Positions 1 through 5,634 of a stretch of DNA of 5,634 bases are shown one piece after another. The notes beneath the pieces are model-generated. The model was not told where the DNA came from. It searched no databases and was given only the letters and a program-made list of their open reading frames with translations. Position 1 is the first letter of the stretch, and each line of letters begins with the position of its first letter. The translations under genes and the position numbers were made by a program. Source of the DNA: Sphaerochaeta sp. (lineage in GTDB: Bacteria > Spirochaetota > Spirochaetia > Sphaerochaetales > Sphaerochaetaceae); the NCBI GenBank assembly GCA_003456855.1, contig DMOO01000047.1, positions 1 to 5,634 of the forward strand. Direction: 5' to 3'.

Positions 1-436
1 CATCCTCCTCGTCGCTCTCATACTCGATCTTGCAGAGATCCGGGTCGACAGCGTCCTTGATGGAGATCATGTTCGGGCAGTTTCCGTCTGCATCCGGCTT
101 GAGGAGCTCTGCAGGAATGAGCAGGGTCTCTGTTCCATCTGCGAAGACAAGCTCGACAGTGTAGACTTCAGCGACAGGTCTGATCAGGTGGCAGCAGATG
201 TAGACTCCGCCCTTACCTGCAACCCAAAGGCCATTCTCTACACCATAAGCCTCGACGATGTTGCATCCCTTGTCCTCTGATCCCTCTGGATAGAGATAAA
301 GTGCTGTTGCGTCATGGCCGGTCTTGTTCTTGAACTCAAGTCCGAGGTCAACAGTCTCAACCTTTGTTGCACAGCTTGTGAGAACAGCACAGAGGGCAAC
401 AACCAGAGCAAGCATGATAATCAAACTCTTCTTCAT
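1..436 (-). CDS. Putative lipoprotein of unknown function (3' end beyond window)
   Basis: An open frame starts at the ATG read from 436 to 434 and runs without a stop to the left edge, giving 145 visible residues. The start is supported by an AGGAG six bases upstream. Residues 1-22 form a lipoprotein signal: two lysines, a hydrophobic stretch (residues 5-19) and a lipobox LTSC with the acylated Cys at 22, so the mature protein should be anchored in a membrane facing the periplasm or the cell surface. The mature part is probably beta-rich, with short strands such as YTVELVFADG (92-101), and has five more cysteines (58, 81, 82, 120, 135). The stretch FKNKTGHDATALYLYPEGS (35-53) resembles, from memory, a pattern N-x-TG-(5 or so)-LY-x-(S/Y)P-x-x-S found in small secreted proteins of gut bacteria with no assigned role. 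The last visible residues are acidic (ESDEED). It probably has its own promoter. Reality of the gene is fairly sure; function unknown. Confidence 0.8.
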   Translation of the reverse strand, partial: MKKSLIIMLALVVALCAVLTSCATKVETVDLGLEFKNKTGHDATALYLYPEGSEDKGCNIVEAYGVENGLWVAGKGGVYICCHLIRPVAEVYTVELVFADGTETLLIPAELLKPDADGNCPNMISIKDAVDPDLCKIEYESDEED

Positions 437-442
437 TTTCTT

Positions 443-447
443 CTCCT
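443..447 (-). promoter_or_regulatory. Ribosome binding site of the lipoprotein gene
   Basis: AGGAG reads on the minus strand from 447 to 443, six bases before the ATG at 436. It is preceded by a run of eight A residues. This fixes the start of the lipoprotein gene. Confidence 0.75.
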
Positions 448-455
448 TTTTTTTC

Positions 456-468
456 GCTACAAAGTAGC
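456..468. repeat. 13-base perfect inverted repeat next to the -10 box
   Basis: GCTAC-AAA-GTAGC (plus strand) is a five-base perfect inverted repeat with a three-base loop, directly downstream of the candidate -10 and covering the expected transcription start. Read on the minus strand it is followed by an A run, not a U run, so it is not an intrinsic terminator in that direction; on the plus strand the U run comes before it. It could be a small operator or a chance palindrome. Confidence 0.35.
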
Positions 469-474
469 ATTATA
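469..474 (-). promoter_or_regulatory. Candidate promoter (-10 box) for the lipoprotein gene
   Basis: A perfect TATAAT reads on the minus strand from 474 to 469 in the only sizeable intergenic gap. The best -35 match is weak: CCGACG at 498-493, with an 18-base spacer and only GAC matching the consensus. It would lie inside the end of the preceding gene. No TG extension precedes the -10. Transcription would begin near 462-460, leaving a leader of about 25 bases. A single hexamer in AT-rich DNA can arise by chance, so confidence is moderate. Confidence 0.45.
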
Positions 475-483
475 AACTTTATT

Positions 484-1026
484 TCATCCTACCGTCGGAC
501 GAGTGGAATAACCCTTCATCCTCTGGTCATAAGATGCCTTTCTCTTGCGGTATACCAGCTGTGAGGCCACCGTTCCAAGAACAGCGGACACCAGCATCGG
601 AATACCGGCGACAACCATGAACAGTCCATACTCGGTTCCCCAATCCGAACTGTCCACTGTGAACATCATGGTCACAAGCATTATGGCGACTATGATGTCC
701 ACCCATGTGAACGCAGCTGCGACAAGATTGAACCTCTCCTTCTTTCGGAAGGCGAAGGAAAGAGCCGTGCAGAGCGCCACGCACACCAGGCCAGGGACAA
801 GGTACTCAAGCTCCTGTCTGACCCATACGGGGCTGTTGACCAGTCCAAGCTCGATCGGATCGATCAGCAGCACGTAGCCGACAAGGATGACAACGATGAA
901 AACCAGGGCCAGGCTGAACGAATAGATCAGCGTTGTGCTCTTAGGTTTCCCCTCCTCAGTCAGGAAGACCACACGACAGATCTCGTCGATCTTCCTGGAG
1001 AGTTTGCTGCGCTCCTTCTCTGCCAT
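484..1026 (-). CDS. Four-helix membrane protein of unknown function, last gene of the ABC operon
   Basis: This 180-residue protein starts with ATG at 1026, six bases after an AGGGGA, and ends in TGA. I do not recognise a named family. Residues 1-31 are charged and soluble (KIDEICRVVFLTEEGKPKS), probably cytoplasmic. Four hydrophobic segments follow at about 32-54, 75-93, 101-123 and 133-157. The loop between segments one and two carries LIDPIELGLVNSPVWV, and the third to fourth loop is acidic (TVDSSDWGTEYG). The tail (160-180) is basic (RKRKASYDQRMK), which by the positive-inside rule also puts it in the cytoplasm, consistent with an even number of helices. It begins 13 bases after the binding-protein stop codon, so it is very likely co-transcribed and may be an accessory or regulatory partner of the importer. 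It is too short and lacks the EAA loop needed to be another permease. The membrane call is firm; the role is inference from position only. Confidence 0.8.
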   Translation of the reverse strand: MAEKERSKLSRKIDEICRVVFLTEEGKPKSTTLIYSFSLALVFIVVILVGYVLLIDPIELGLVNSPVWVRQELEYLVPGLVCVALCTALSFAFRKKERFNLVAAAFTWVDIIVAIMLVTMMFTVDSSDWGTEYGLFMVVAGIPMLVSAVLGTVASQLVYRKRKASYDQRMKGYSTRPTVG

Positions 1027-1032
1027 CTACGT

Positions 1033-1038
1033 TCCCCT
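1033..1038 (-). promoter_or_regulatory. Ribosome binding site of the four-helix protein gene
   Basis: AGGGGA reads from 1038 to 1033 on the minus strand, six bases before the ATG, inside the 13-base gap after the binding-protein stop. It supports that start and independent initiation on a shared message. Confidence 0.65.
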
Positions 1039-1039
1039 A

Positions 1040-2302
1040 TCAGTTCTTTGCCAGACTTCTCCAGTACTTGAAGTAGGCTGTGACGTTAGGATACATGTTG
1101 TAGATCTCGTCGAAGTTAGGCTCTGTCAGGACAACCTCCTCAACAGTGTAGCCGTTCTTCTCGTAGGTCACGTCGTCACGCACCGACCAGGAGCCTCTCT
1201 TGTCGAAGGCTGTGTAGCAGCCGCTCTGTCCATCCTCTCCGCCCATGCAGAAGTTGATGTAGAGTCTTGATCCGGCAGGGTTGTCGGAACCGTTGACAAG
1301 ATATGAGTAGTTACAGGACTGGAAGGCTGTATATGGTGCAAGGCCAGTGACCCAGGCAACGTTCATTCCCATGTCGGCATTGTCCAGCTTGCTTGCTGAG
1401 GCAAGACCGAGTGTAGGTCCGTTGATGCTCTGGTCGACTGCATCCACGACACCGTCACCATCGCTGAGCTCTGTCATCTTCATCTGTGTGAATCTGTAGA
1501 ACAGCTCAACACCTGCATTGTTCTCCGGAAGCTCCATGACACCTGCAGTGTTCTTGAGGTTCTTGGTGTAGGTGATCTCCAACGGCTTGCCGTACTGTGC
1601 CTCGTAGGCTGCAGCGAGCTTGTCGCTGTCGATGATCATCTGGCAGAAGAGACTTGCGTATGAAGGACCAGTGACGTCCTTTGTGTAGATTGTCCAGAAC
1701 TGATGGTTCACACCACTTGCATCATAGTAGCTACCTGTTGTGGTGTCATAACCCTCGACGATGTCCCACCAGCTCTTGATAGGCACTCCATCTGGATACA
1801 TCTTTGTGTTGTAGTACCACGGATTGAATGTCGAGTAGTTAGGAAGACCGAACTCGAGAAGGTTCTCGTTTATGTGCTTGGTGATGAACTCAGGTCTGTA
1901 GATCGAGCAGTAGTCGTACAGGACCAGCTCATGGTAGATCTCACCACTGTTGTCCTTGACCTGCATGACATCGGCATTGATGTTACCTGTGTCGCACTCC
2001 ATCTCGATCTTTGAGGCGACTGTGTTGTTGTCACAGGAAAGATACTCGATTGAGATGTCAGGATAGGCTCTCTGGAACTTCTTGATCGCTGTCGATGCAT
2101 CGGTTGTTGTTGCATAGACCTTGATTGTTCCTCCTTCCTTCTTGGCAGCCTCATACAGCTCTTCCATTGACAGAGAGTCATAATCGATGGAGGAATCGAC
2201 CTTCCCCTTCCCGCTCTTCTCGTCATCGCCGTTGGCAAAGACTGCCATGGTGCAGACAAGGAGCATTATCAGCATAGCGATGAAAATCTTGTTGAACTTC
2301 AT
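1040..2302 (-). CDS. Periplasmic solute-binding protein of a ferric-iron-class ABC importer
   Basis: The 420-residue product should capture the ligand in the periplasm and deliver it to the adjacent permease. Residues 1-23 are a signal peptide (K2, K5, hydrophobic 6-16, cleavage after VFA), of the signal peptidase I kind; Cys17 lacks a lipobox. A linker rich in charge and Gly/Ser (24-45) precedes the fold. Landmarks of the family 1 solute-binding fold are the first strand TIKVYATTTDAS (59-70), NADVMQVKD (109-117), FNPWYYNTKMYPDGVP followed by SWWDIVEG (159-184), NGPTLGLASASK (294-305), and the late NPAGSRLYINFCMGGEDGQ with its conserved N-x-A-(x)n-F pattern (341-359). Length is slightly above the usual 330-380. 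The mature protein has seven cysteines (90, 103, 132, 220, 330, 352, 362), high for an exported protein. It sits last of the three importer genes. Whether the ligand is Fe(III), a sugar phosphate, a phosphonate or something else cannot be told; polyamine binding is less likely. Confidence 0.88.
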   Translation of the reverse strand: MKFNKIFIAMLIMLLVCTMAVFANGDDEKSGKGKVDSSIDYDSLSMEELYEAAKKEGGTIKVYATTTDASTAIKKFQRAYPDISIEYLSCDNNTVASKIEMECDTGNINADVMQVKDNSGEIYHELVLYDYCSIYRPEFITKHINENLLEFGLPNYSTFNPWYYNTKMYPDGVPIKSWWDIVEGYDTTTGSYYDASGVNHQFWTIYTKDVTGPSYASLFCQMIIDSDKLAAAYEAQYGKPLEITYTKNLKNTAGVMELPENNAGVELFYRFTQMKMTELSDGDGVVDAVDQSINGPTLGLASASKLDNADMGMNVAWVTGLAPYTAFQSCNYSYLVNGSDNPAGSRLYINFCMGGEDGQSGCYTAFDKRGSWSVRDDVTYEKNGYTVEEVVLTEPNFDEIYNMYPNVTAYFKYWRSLAKN

Positions 2303-2307
2303 ATATT

Positions 2308-2313
2308 CCCCCT
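2308..2313 (-). promoter_or_regulatory. Ribosome binding site of the binding-protein gene
   Basis: AGGGGG reads from 2313 to 2308 on the minus strand, five bases before the ATG at 2302, in the 18-base gap after the ATPase stop. No promoter or hairpin is seen in that gap. Confidence 0.65.
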
Positions 2314-2320
2314 TTTAGGA

Positions 2321-3478
2321 TCAGTCATCAACTCCAGCATGGTGCTTGACCTTTGCGAACTTGATGAGCCTTCCTGTCTCTTTATTATACACGTTCATTC
2401 TGGATGGATGCAAAACAACATAAACTTTCTGGTCGCTGTCGTACTCGACAAGACCGATCTGCTTGGCAAGGAAGTCGATTCCGTTGACGGTCAGTGTGAC
2501 CAGGGACTCTGAACCGGCAGGCTGTGATGCATAGACCTGGGCCTCGATTGTGTTCTTGTGCTGCGGATCCTCCGTGAAGATGTCCACCATCTCAGGTCTG
2601 AGACCCATGCAGACATCGAACTCCCTACCCTGAGGGATCTCCTCGTCCAGCTTGAGCTTGTCCTTGCCGAACTCGTAGTCGCCGATAGGGCTCTTCACCT
2701 TCAAGGTGTTGCCGTCAAAGGTTGCCTTCGAATCGATGAAGTTGATTCTCGGGTTTCCGATGAAGTCTGCGGCCTGGAGGTCGATCGGGTTGGTGTAGAT
2801 TCCAAGTGGAGTGTCGATCTGGCTGATCTCGCCTTCCTTGAACAGGGCGATCCTCGTTGACATCGTCAGGGCCTCGACCTGGTCATGTGTGACGTAGATG
2901 ATCGTGGTTCCCGTCTCCTTGTGGAGTCTCTTGAGCTCTGCTCTCATGTCGATTCTGAGTCTTGCGTCAAGGTTCGACAGCGGCTCATCCAGAAGCAGGA
3001 GCTTAGGGCTTGAGGCGATTGCACGGGCAATTGCGACACGCTGCTGCTGACCACCGGAAAGCTCGTTTGGATATCTGTCGCGGTACTCCGCGATTCTCAT
3101 GGTGTCCAGAGACTTCATGACAGTCTTCTCGACATCCTCCTTCTTCATCTTCTTGATCTTCAGACCGAAGGCGACGTTGTCGAAGACAGTCATGTGCGGC
3201 CAGAGTGCGTAGCTCTGGAAGACAAGGTTCAGTCCACGCTTCGAAGGCTCCTCATAGAAGGCCTCGTCAGCGTCGATGATGGTTCTGTCATCCATGGTCA
3301 TCTTTCCGCCCTGCGGCTTCTCAAGACCGGAGATGACCCTCAGTGTTGTGGTCTTTCCACATCCTGACGGTCCAAGGAGGGTCATGAAGTCTCCATCCTC
3401 GATGGTCAGGTTAATATCTTTCAAGACATGGTTATCACCATAGAACTTATCAATATGCTCTAAAACGATTCTGCTCAT
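2321..3478 (-). CDS. ABC importer ATPase (FbpC/PotA class) with TOBE-type C-terminus
   Basis: This 385-residue cytoplasmic subunit hydrolyses ATP as a dimer to power the adjacent permease. All catalytic motifs are intact: Walker A GPSGCGKTT (36-44), Q-loop Gln88 in VFQSYALWPHMTV, signature LSGGQ (140-144), Walker B LLLLDEP (160-166, Glu165 catalytic), D-loop SNLDA (168-172) and switch His198 in YVTHD. The YALWPHMTV form around the Q-loop is typical of Fe(III)- and phosphonate-type ATPases. A few extra residues (ADEAFYEEPSKRG, about 70-82) precede the Q-loop compared with classical FbpC/PotA. Residues from about 240 to 375 form the regulatory region with TOBE-like strands (GLRPEMVDI at 292-300, VVLHPSRMNVYNKETGRLI at 354-372). 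The ATG at 3478 is set by an AGGAGG six bases upstream that overlaps the permease stop codon. Class is near certain; the transported substrate is not encoded here. Confidence 0.95.
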   Translation of the reverse strand: MSRIVLEHIDKFYGDNHVLKDINLTIEDGDFMTLLGPSGCGKTTTLRVISGLEKPQGGKMTMDDRTIIDADEAFYEEPSKRGLNLVFQSYALWPHMTVFDNVAFGLKIKKMKKEDVEKTVMKSLDTMRIAEYRDRYPNELSGGQQQRVAIARAIASSPKLLLLDEPLSNLDARLRIDMRAELKRLHKETGTTIIYVTHDQVEALTMSTRIALFKEGEISQIDTPLGIYTNPIDLQAADFIGNPRINFIDSKATFDGNTLKVKSPIGDYEFGKDKLKLDEEIPQGREFDVCMGLRPEMVDIFTEDPQHKNTIEAQVYASQPAGSESLVTLTVNGIDFLAKQIGLVEYDSDQKVYVVLHPSRMNVYNKETGRLIKFAKVKHHAGVDD

Positions 3479-3484
3479 TTTCTA

Positions 3485-3490
3485 CCTCCT
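3485..3490 (-). promoter_or_regulatory. Consensus ribosome binding site overlapping the permease stop codon
   Basis: AGGAGG reads from 3490 to 3485 on the minus strand, six bases before the ATPase ATG. Its first A is the last base of the permease TGA, so ribosomes finishing the permease stand on this site. This favours coupled translation of the two subunits. Confidence 0.8.
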
Positions 3491-5334
3491 CAACCCATGC
3501 TCTTCGACACTTCGCCGCCGAGCTTCTCTGCAACCTTGTTTCCTACAAGGATGAACAGGATGATAACTATACAAATTGCGTCTGCAACCTGAGGCATTGC
3601 CTCCTTCGAATAGTCGAATGACAGGAATGACAATGTGTAGTTTGCCGGTGTCATCAGTATGGCGATCAGATCCAGCTCCTTGGCTATGCTTATGAATGAA
3701 AGCAGGAAGCCGGAGACGAATCCGCCCTTTGCCAATGGGATGACGATCTTTCCGATTCTCTTCCAGAATCTCGCACCTGCAAGGTCTGCGGCCTCCTCCA
3801 GCTCAACGCTGATCTGCATCATGTTGGATGAACCGGATCGGCTTGCGAACGGGAAGTGCTTTACGACGGAACAGAGGAGAATCAAGGCGAATGTTCCATA
3901 GAGTGATGGAATCAAGCCACCAAGTCTTGGTCTGCTGAACATGGCGAAGTAGATTGCCGAGAAAGCGACACCTGGCATCAGATAAGGAATGAAGATCATC
4001 TGCTCGGTTGCCTTTCCATACCACTTGCCTCTTCCTCGGGTTGTGACATAGCCGAAGAACTGTCCGAAGATTGCCGTGATCAGGGATCCAAGGATCGAGA
4101 GCTTGATGGTGTTCCATGTCGCCCTTCCGAACTCCGAGTTGGCGAACAGTCCGTTCTGCGCGTATGCCGGGTTCGGGGCGTTCTCAATCCTTCCAACCCA
4201 GGCGTAGAACGTCAGGTTGTCCAGTCCGTAGCCCTTTCCAGGAACGATCTGGAAGCTCTCCATGACCAGTACGAACAATGGCATGAACATTGAGATGAAA
4301 AGGAAGATGATGAGGAATACCATCATCGGGTATTTTGCCTTCCCGAGAGGGATCAGGTTCCTTCTTGTTCCCTTTCCACCGATTGTCGCATAGGATTTTC
4401 TGGTTCCGATGAGCTTCTGGTTGGCGAAGATAGTTCCGCTGGCCAGGAGGATCATCAGGATGCTCATCGCATAGCCTACTCCCTTCGGGCTGTCGTTGAT
4501 GAACTCCTTCATTCTTGTTGCAAGAACGTAGTAGTTGATTCTGTTTCCGAGGTTTGCCGCGACACCATAGGTACCGAGTGACTTGGATATGGTCATGATC
4601 GTTGCGGAAAGGAATGCGGGCAGTACCAGAGGCAAGGTGATGCTCTTGAGGATCTGGACCTTGTTTGCACCCTGTATCTCACCCATCTCCTCAAGCTCCG
4701 AGTTGATTGACCTGAGAGAGCCTGAGACCATGATGTATGAGAATGCATAGTAGTGCATGCACATGACTATGATGATTGCAAACGGTCCGTAGGCAAGCCA
4801 GTTCGGAACCGGTATTCCGTGTCCTGTCAGAAGACCATAGCTTCCTGACAGCTCGTTTCGGAAGACGGACAGCCAGGAAAGAGCCTTACACCAGGATGGG
4901 ATCATGTAAGGAATAAGGATCATCGAACTGAGGACCTTCTTCCCAGGGATGTCTGTTCTGACCATCAGCCAAGCAATGATCGATCCGAGCGGAACCGATA
5001 TTATCGTTACAAAAACACCTATTACAAGGGAATGCAGCAGAGGCTCCCAGAAAACGGTCTTTGTCAGAGGGCTTGCCAGGAGATATTTCCAATAGTAGAG
5101 GGTATAATCACCGATCTTTGCTCCTGGAATGCTTCTAAGCTCGGCCTTGGCAACCACAAATGTGTTCTGGATCATTATCAGAAGAGGGATGATGATCAGA
5201 ACAAAGAGAATGACCAGAGTGAAGAACACGATGACATTGAACGGATTGCCCACAATGCCAAGGAACTGGTTCTTAAGTCTGGTCCAAGAGAACTTTCTCC
5301 CCTTTTTCAGTTCTTTTACAGACGAAACAGCCAT
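3490..5334 (-). CDS. Fused two-domain ABC importer permease (FbpB class)
   Basis: The 614-residue inner-membrane protein forms the translocation channel by itself, because it holds two permease domains in one chain, as in FbpB/SfuB-type Fe(III) importers (family length roughly 500-700). I count about twelve hydrophobic segments: near 34-56, 100-122, 135-152, 183-205, 233-255 and 288-306 in the first half, and 337-358, 410-432, 443-465, 475-495, 536-558 and 582-600 in the second. Each half has the cytoplasmic EAA loop that docks the ATPase: LEEMGEIQGANKVQILKSI then LP (214-235), where EEM replaces EAA, and ELEEAADLAG with IP at 532-533 (511-533). Around 310-335 a basic linker (RKSYATIGGKGTRRN) joins the halves. 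The ATG at 5334 directly abuts the TAA of the HAD gene, with AAGGGGAG nine bases upstream inside that gene. The ATPase follows 11 bases later. Very sure of class; substrate unknown. Confidence 0.93.
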   Translation of the reverse strand: MAVSSVKELKKGRKFSWTRLKNQFLGIVGNPFNVIVFFTLVILFVLIIIPLLIMIQNTFVVAKAELRSIPGAKIGDYTLYYWKYLLASPLTKTVFWEPLLHSLVIGVFVTIISVPLGSIIAWLMVRTDIPGKKVLSSMILIPYMIPSWCKALSWLSVFRNELSGSYGLLTGHGIPVPNWLAYGPFAIIIVMCMHYYAFSYIMVSGSLRSINSELEEMGEIQGANKVQILKSITLPLVLPAFLSATIMTISKSLGTYGVAANLGNRINYYVLATRMKEFINDSPKGVGYAMSILMILLASGTIFANQKLIGTRKSYATIGGKGTRRNLIPLGKAKYPMMVFLIIFLFISMFMPLFVLVMESFQIVPGKGYGLDNLTFYAWVGRIENAPNPAYAQNGLFANSEFGRATWNTIKLSILGSLITAIFGQFFGYVTTRGRGKWYGKATEQMIFIPYLMPGVAFSAIYFAMFSRPRLGGLIPSLYGTFALILLCSVVKHFPFASRSGSSNMMQISVELEEAADLAGARFWKRIGKIVIPLAKGGFVSGFLLSFISIAKELDLIAILMTPANYTLSFLSFDYSKEAMPQVADAICIVIILFILVGNKVAEKLGGEVSKSMG

Positions 5335-5634
5335 TTATCGATTCTCCCCTTGTTCTTTTTTCAGAATCTCATAGACCTCGTAGATGTCGGTGATCTCATG
5401 GTCAGGCGCTACATCGAAGTGCCCGATGTCCTTGAGAGGGGACAGGAACGAGTTGATCTTGAAGATCTTTCCATAGCCGACCTTCCTAGGACCTACGACA
5501 TCACGTGAGAGCGTATCCCCCACGAAGGCGCATTCCTCGGGCTTGAAGCCGGACTGCTCGATGGCGATCCTGAAGATGTATGGATGTGGTTTTCTGTATG
5601 AGACGATGCTGGAAAGCGTGACATCATCGAAGTA
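5335..5634 (-). CDS. HAD-superfamily hydrolase, C-terminal part (5' end beyond window)
   Basis: The frame is open from the right edge to TAA at 5337-5335 and gives the last 99 residues; the N-terminus, with the nucleophile Asp motif and cap domain, is off the window. The visible part holds HAD motif III Lys in YRKPHPYIF (Lys at visible residue 15) and motif IV FVGDTLSRD (Asp at 40 and 45), followed by VVGPRKVG. These define a haloacid-dehalogenase-like hydrolase of the subfamily IA type, usually a small-molecule phosphatase using Mg2+ and a phospho-aspartate intermediate; phosphonoacetaldehyde hydrolases belong to the same superfamily. The C-terminus, ITDIYEVYEILKKE, matches the usual last helix, so the end is natural and not a truncation. 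A GTG at 5523 lies inside motif IV and is not the real start. The stop codon touches the permease ATG, implying co-expression. Superfamily call is firm; substrate unknown. Confidence 0.88.
   Translation of the reverse strand, partial: YFDDVTLSSIVSYRKPHPYIFRIAIEQSGFKPEECAFVGDTLSRDVVGPRKVGYGKIFKINSFLSPLKDIGHFDVAPDHEITDIYEVYEILKKEQGENR
5344..5351 (-). promoter_or_regulatory. Ribosome binding site of the permease gene, inside the HAD gene
   Basis: AAGGGGAG reads from 5351 to 5344 on the minus strand, nine bases before the permease ATG. It lies within the last codons of the HAD gene, and the junction reads TAAATG, so permease translation is likely coupled to that of the hydrolase. Confidence 0.65.

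Larger units (their letters stand above)
484..5634 (-). other. Probable operon: hydrolase, permease, ATPase, binding protein, four-helix protein
   Basis: Five genes on one strand are separated by 0, 11, 18 and 13 bases, with no room for promoters or terminators between them. The promoter must lie beyond the right edge. No intrinsic terminator follows the last gene, so reading through into the lipoprotein gene is possible. Operon membership is inferred from spacing and strand. Confidence 0.8.

Noticed and set aside
437..483. Intrinsic terminator after the four-helix protein gene
   Set aside because: The only hairpin is five base pairs long and is followed by A residues, not U residues, in the direction of transcription.
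935..1270. Open frame of 111 codons on the plus strand spanning the gap between the binding protein and the four-helix protein
   Set aside because: It is antisense to two better-supported genes with good ribosome sites, and shows no domain or good start signal.
1870..2259. Minus-strand frame of 129 codons inside the binding-protein gene
   Set aside because: It is a shifted reading of the binding-protein gene, rich in Ser, Arg and Thr as expected from a wrong frame; the true frame has a signal peptide and family landmarks.
2200..2302. Binding protein as a lipoprotein anchored through Cys17
   Set aside because: The residues before Cys17 are MLLV, and Val at the -1 position does not fit a lipobox; a signal peptidase I site (VFA, then N) follows a few residues later.
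5032..5508. Open frame of 158 codons on the plus strand
   Set aside because: It lies opposite the permease N-terminus and the HAD C-terminus, both with clear family motifs. Its product is charged and low in complexity, with no recognisable domain, and it crosses a gene boundary.
5335..5523. A complete 62-residue gene starting at GTG 5523
   Set aside because: That GTG encodes the Val just before the Gly-Asp of HAD motif IV, and the frame stays open with matching family sequence to the window edge, so it is an internal codon of a larger gene.

Overview
All recognisable genes in this window lie on the minus strand, so the biology reads from right to left. The base composition is near 50% GC, with no visible compositional break. 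The best taxonomic clue is the exported binding protein, whose signal peptide ends in VFANG right after a hydrophobic core. That ending is common on exported proteins of spirochaetes (Treponema, Sphaerochaeta and relatives). I therefore lean towards an anaerobic, host-associated spirochaete, possibly Sphaerochaetaceae. This is inference from style, not proof.

Layout, in transcription order: (1) the C-terminal 99 codons of a HAD-superfamily hydrolase, entering from the right edge (5634-5335); (2) a 614-residue fused two-domain ABC permease of the ferric-iron/FbpB class (5334-3490); (3) a 385-residue ABC ATPase with a C-terminal TOBE-type region (3478-2321); (4) a 420-residue secreted solute-binding protein (2302-1040); (5) a 180-residue protein with four predicted membrane segments and no family I recognise (1026-484); (6) after a 47-base gap with a plausible promoter, a lipoprotein of unknown function that runs off the left edge (436-1).

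Genes 1 to 5 are separated by 0, 11, 18 and 13 bases, each with its own Shine-Dalgarno sequence, so they look like one operon whose promoter lies beyond the right edge. Permease, ATPase and binding protein form a complete importer: the binding protein captures a ligand in the periplasm, the fused permease forms the channel alone (one polypeptide in place of two subunits), and two ATPase copies drive it. The class includes Fe(III), hexose-phosphate, 2-aminoethylphosphonate and polyamine-like importers, so the ligand cannot be named from sequence alone. The HAD hydrolase, which abuts the permease start codon exactly, raises the possibility of a phosphorylated or phosphonate substrate. The four-helix protein at the 3' end is the least explained member and could be an accessory component.

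There is no RNA gene, mobile element, CRISPR array or long repeat, and no gap longer than 47 bases. Nothing here is clearly a new kind of system. The most open questions are the ligand of the importer and the roles of the four-helix protein and the lipoprotein.
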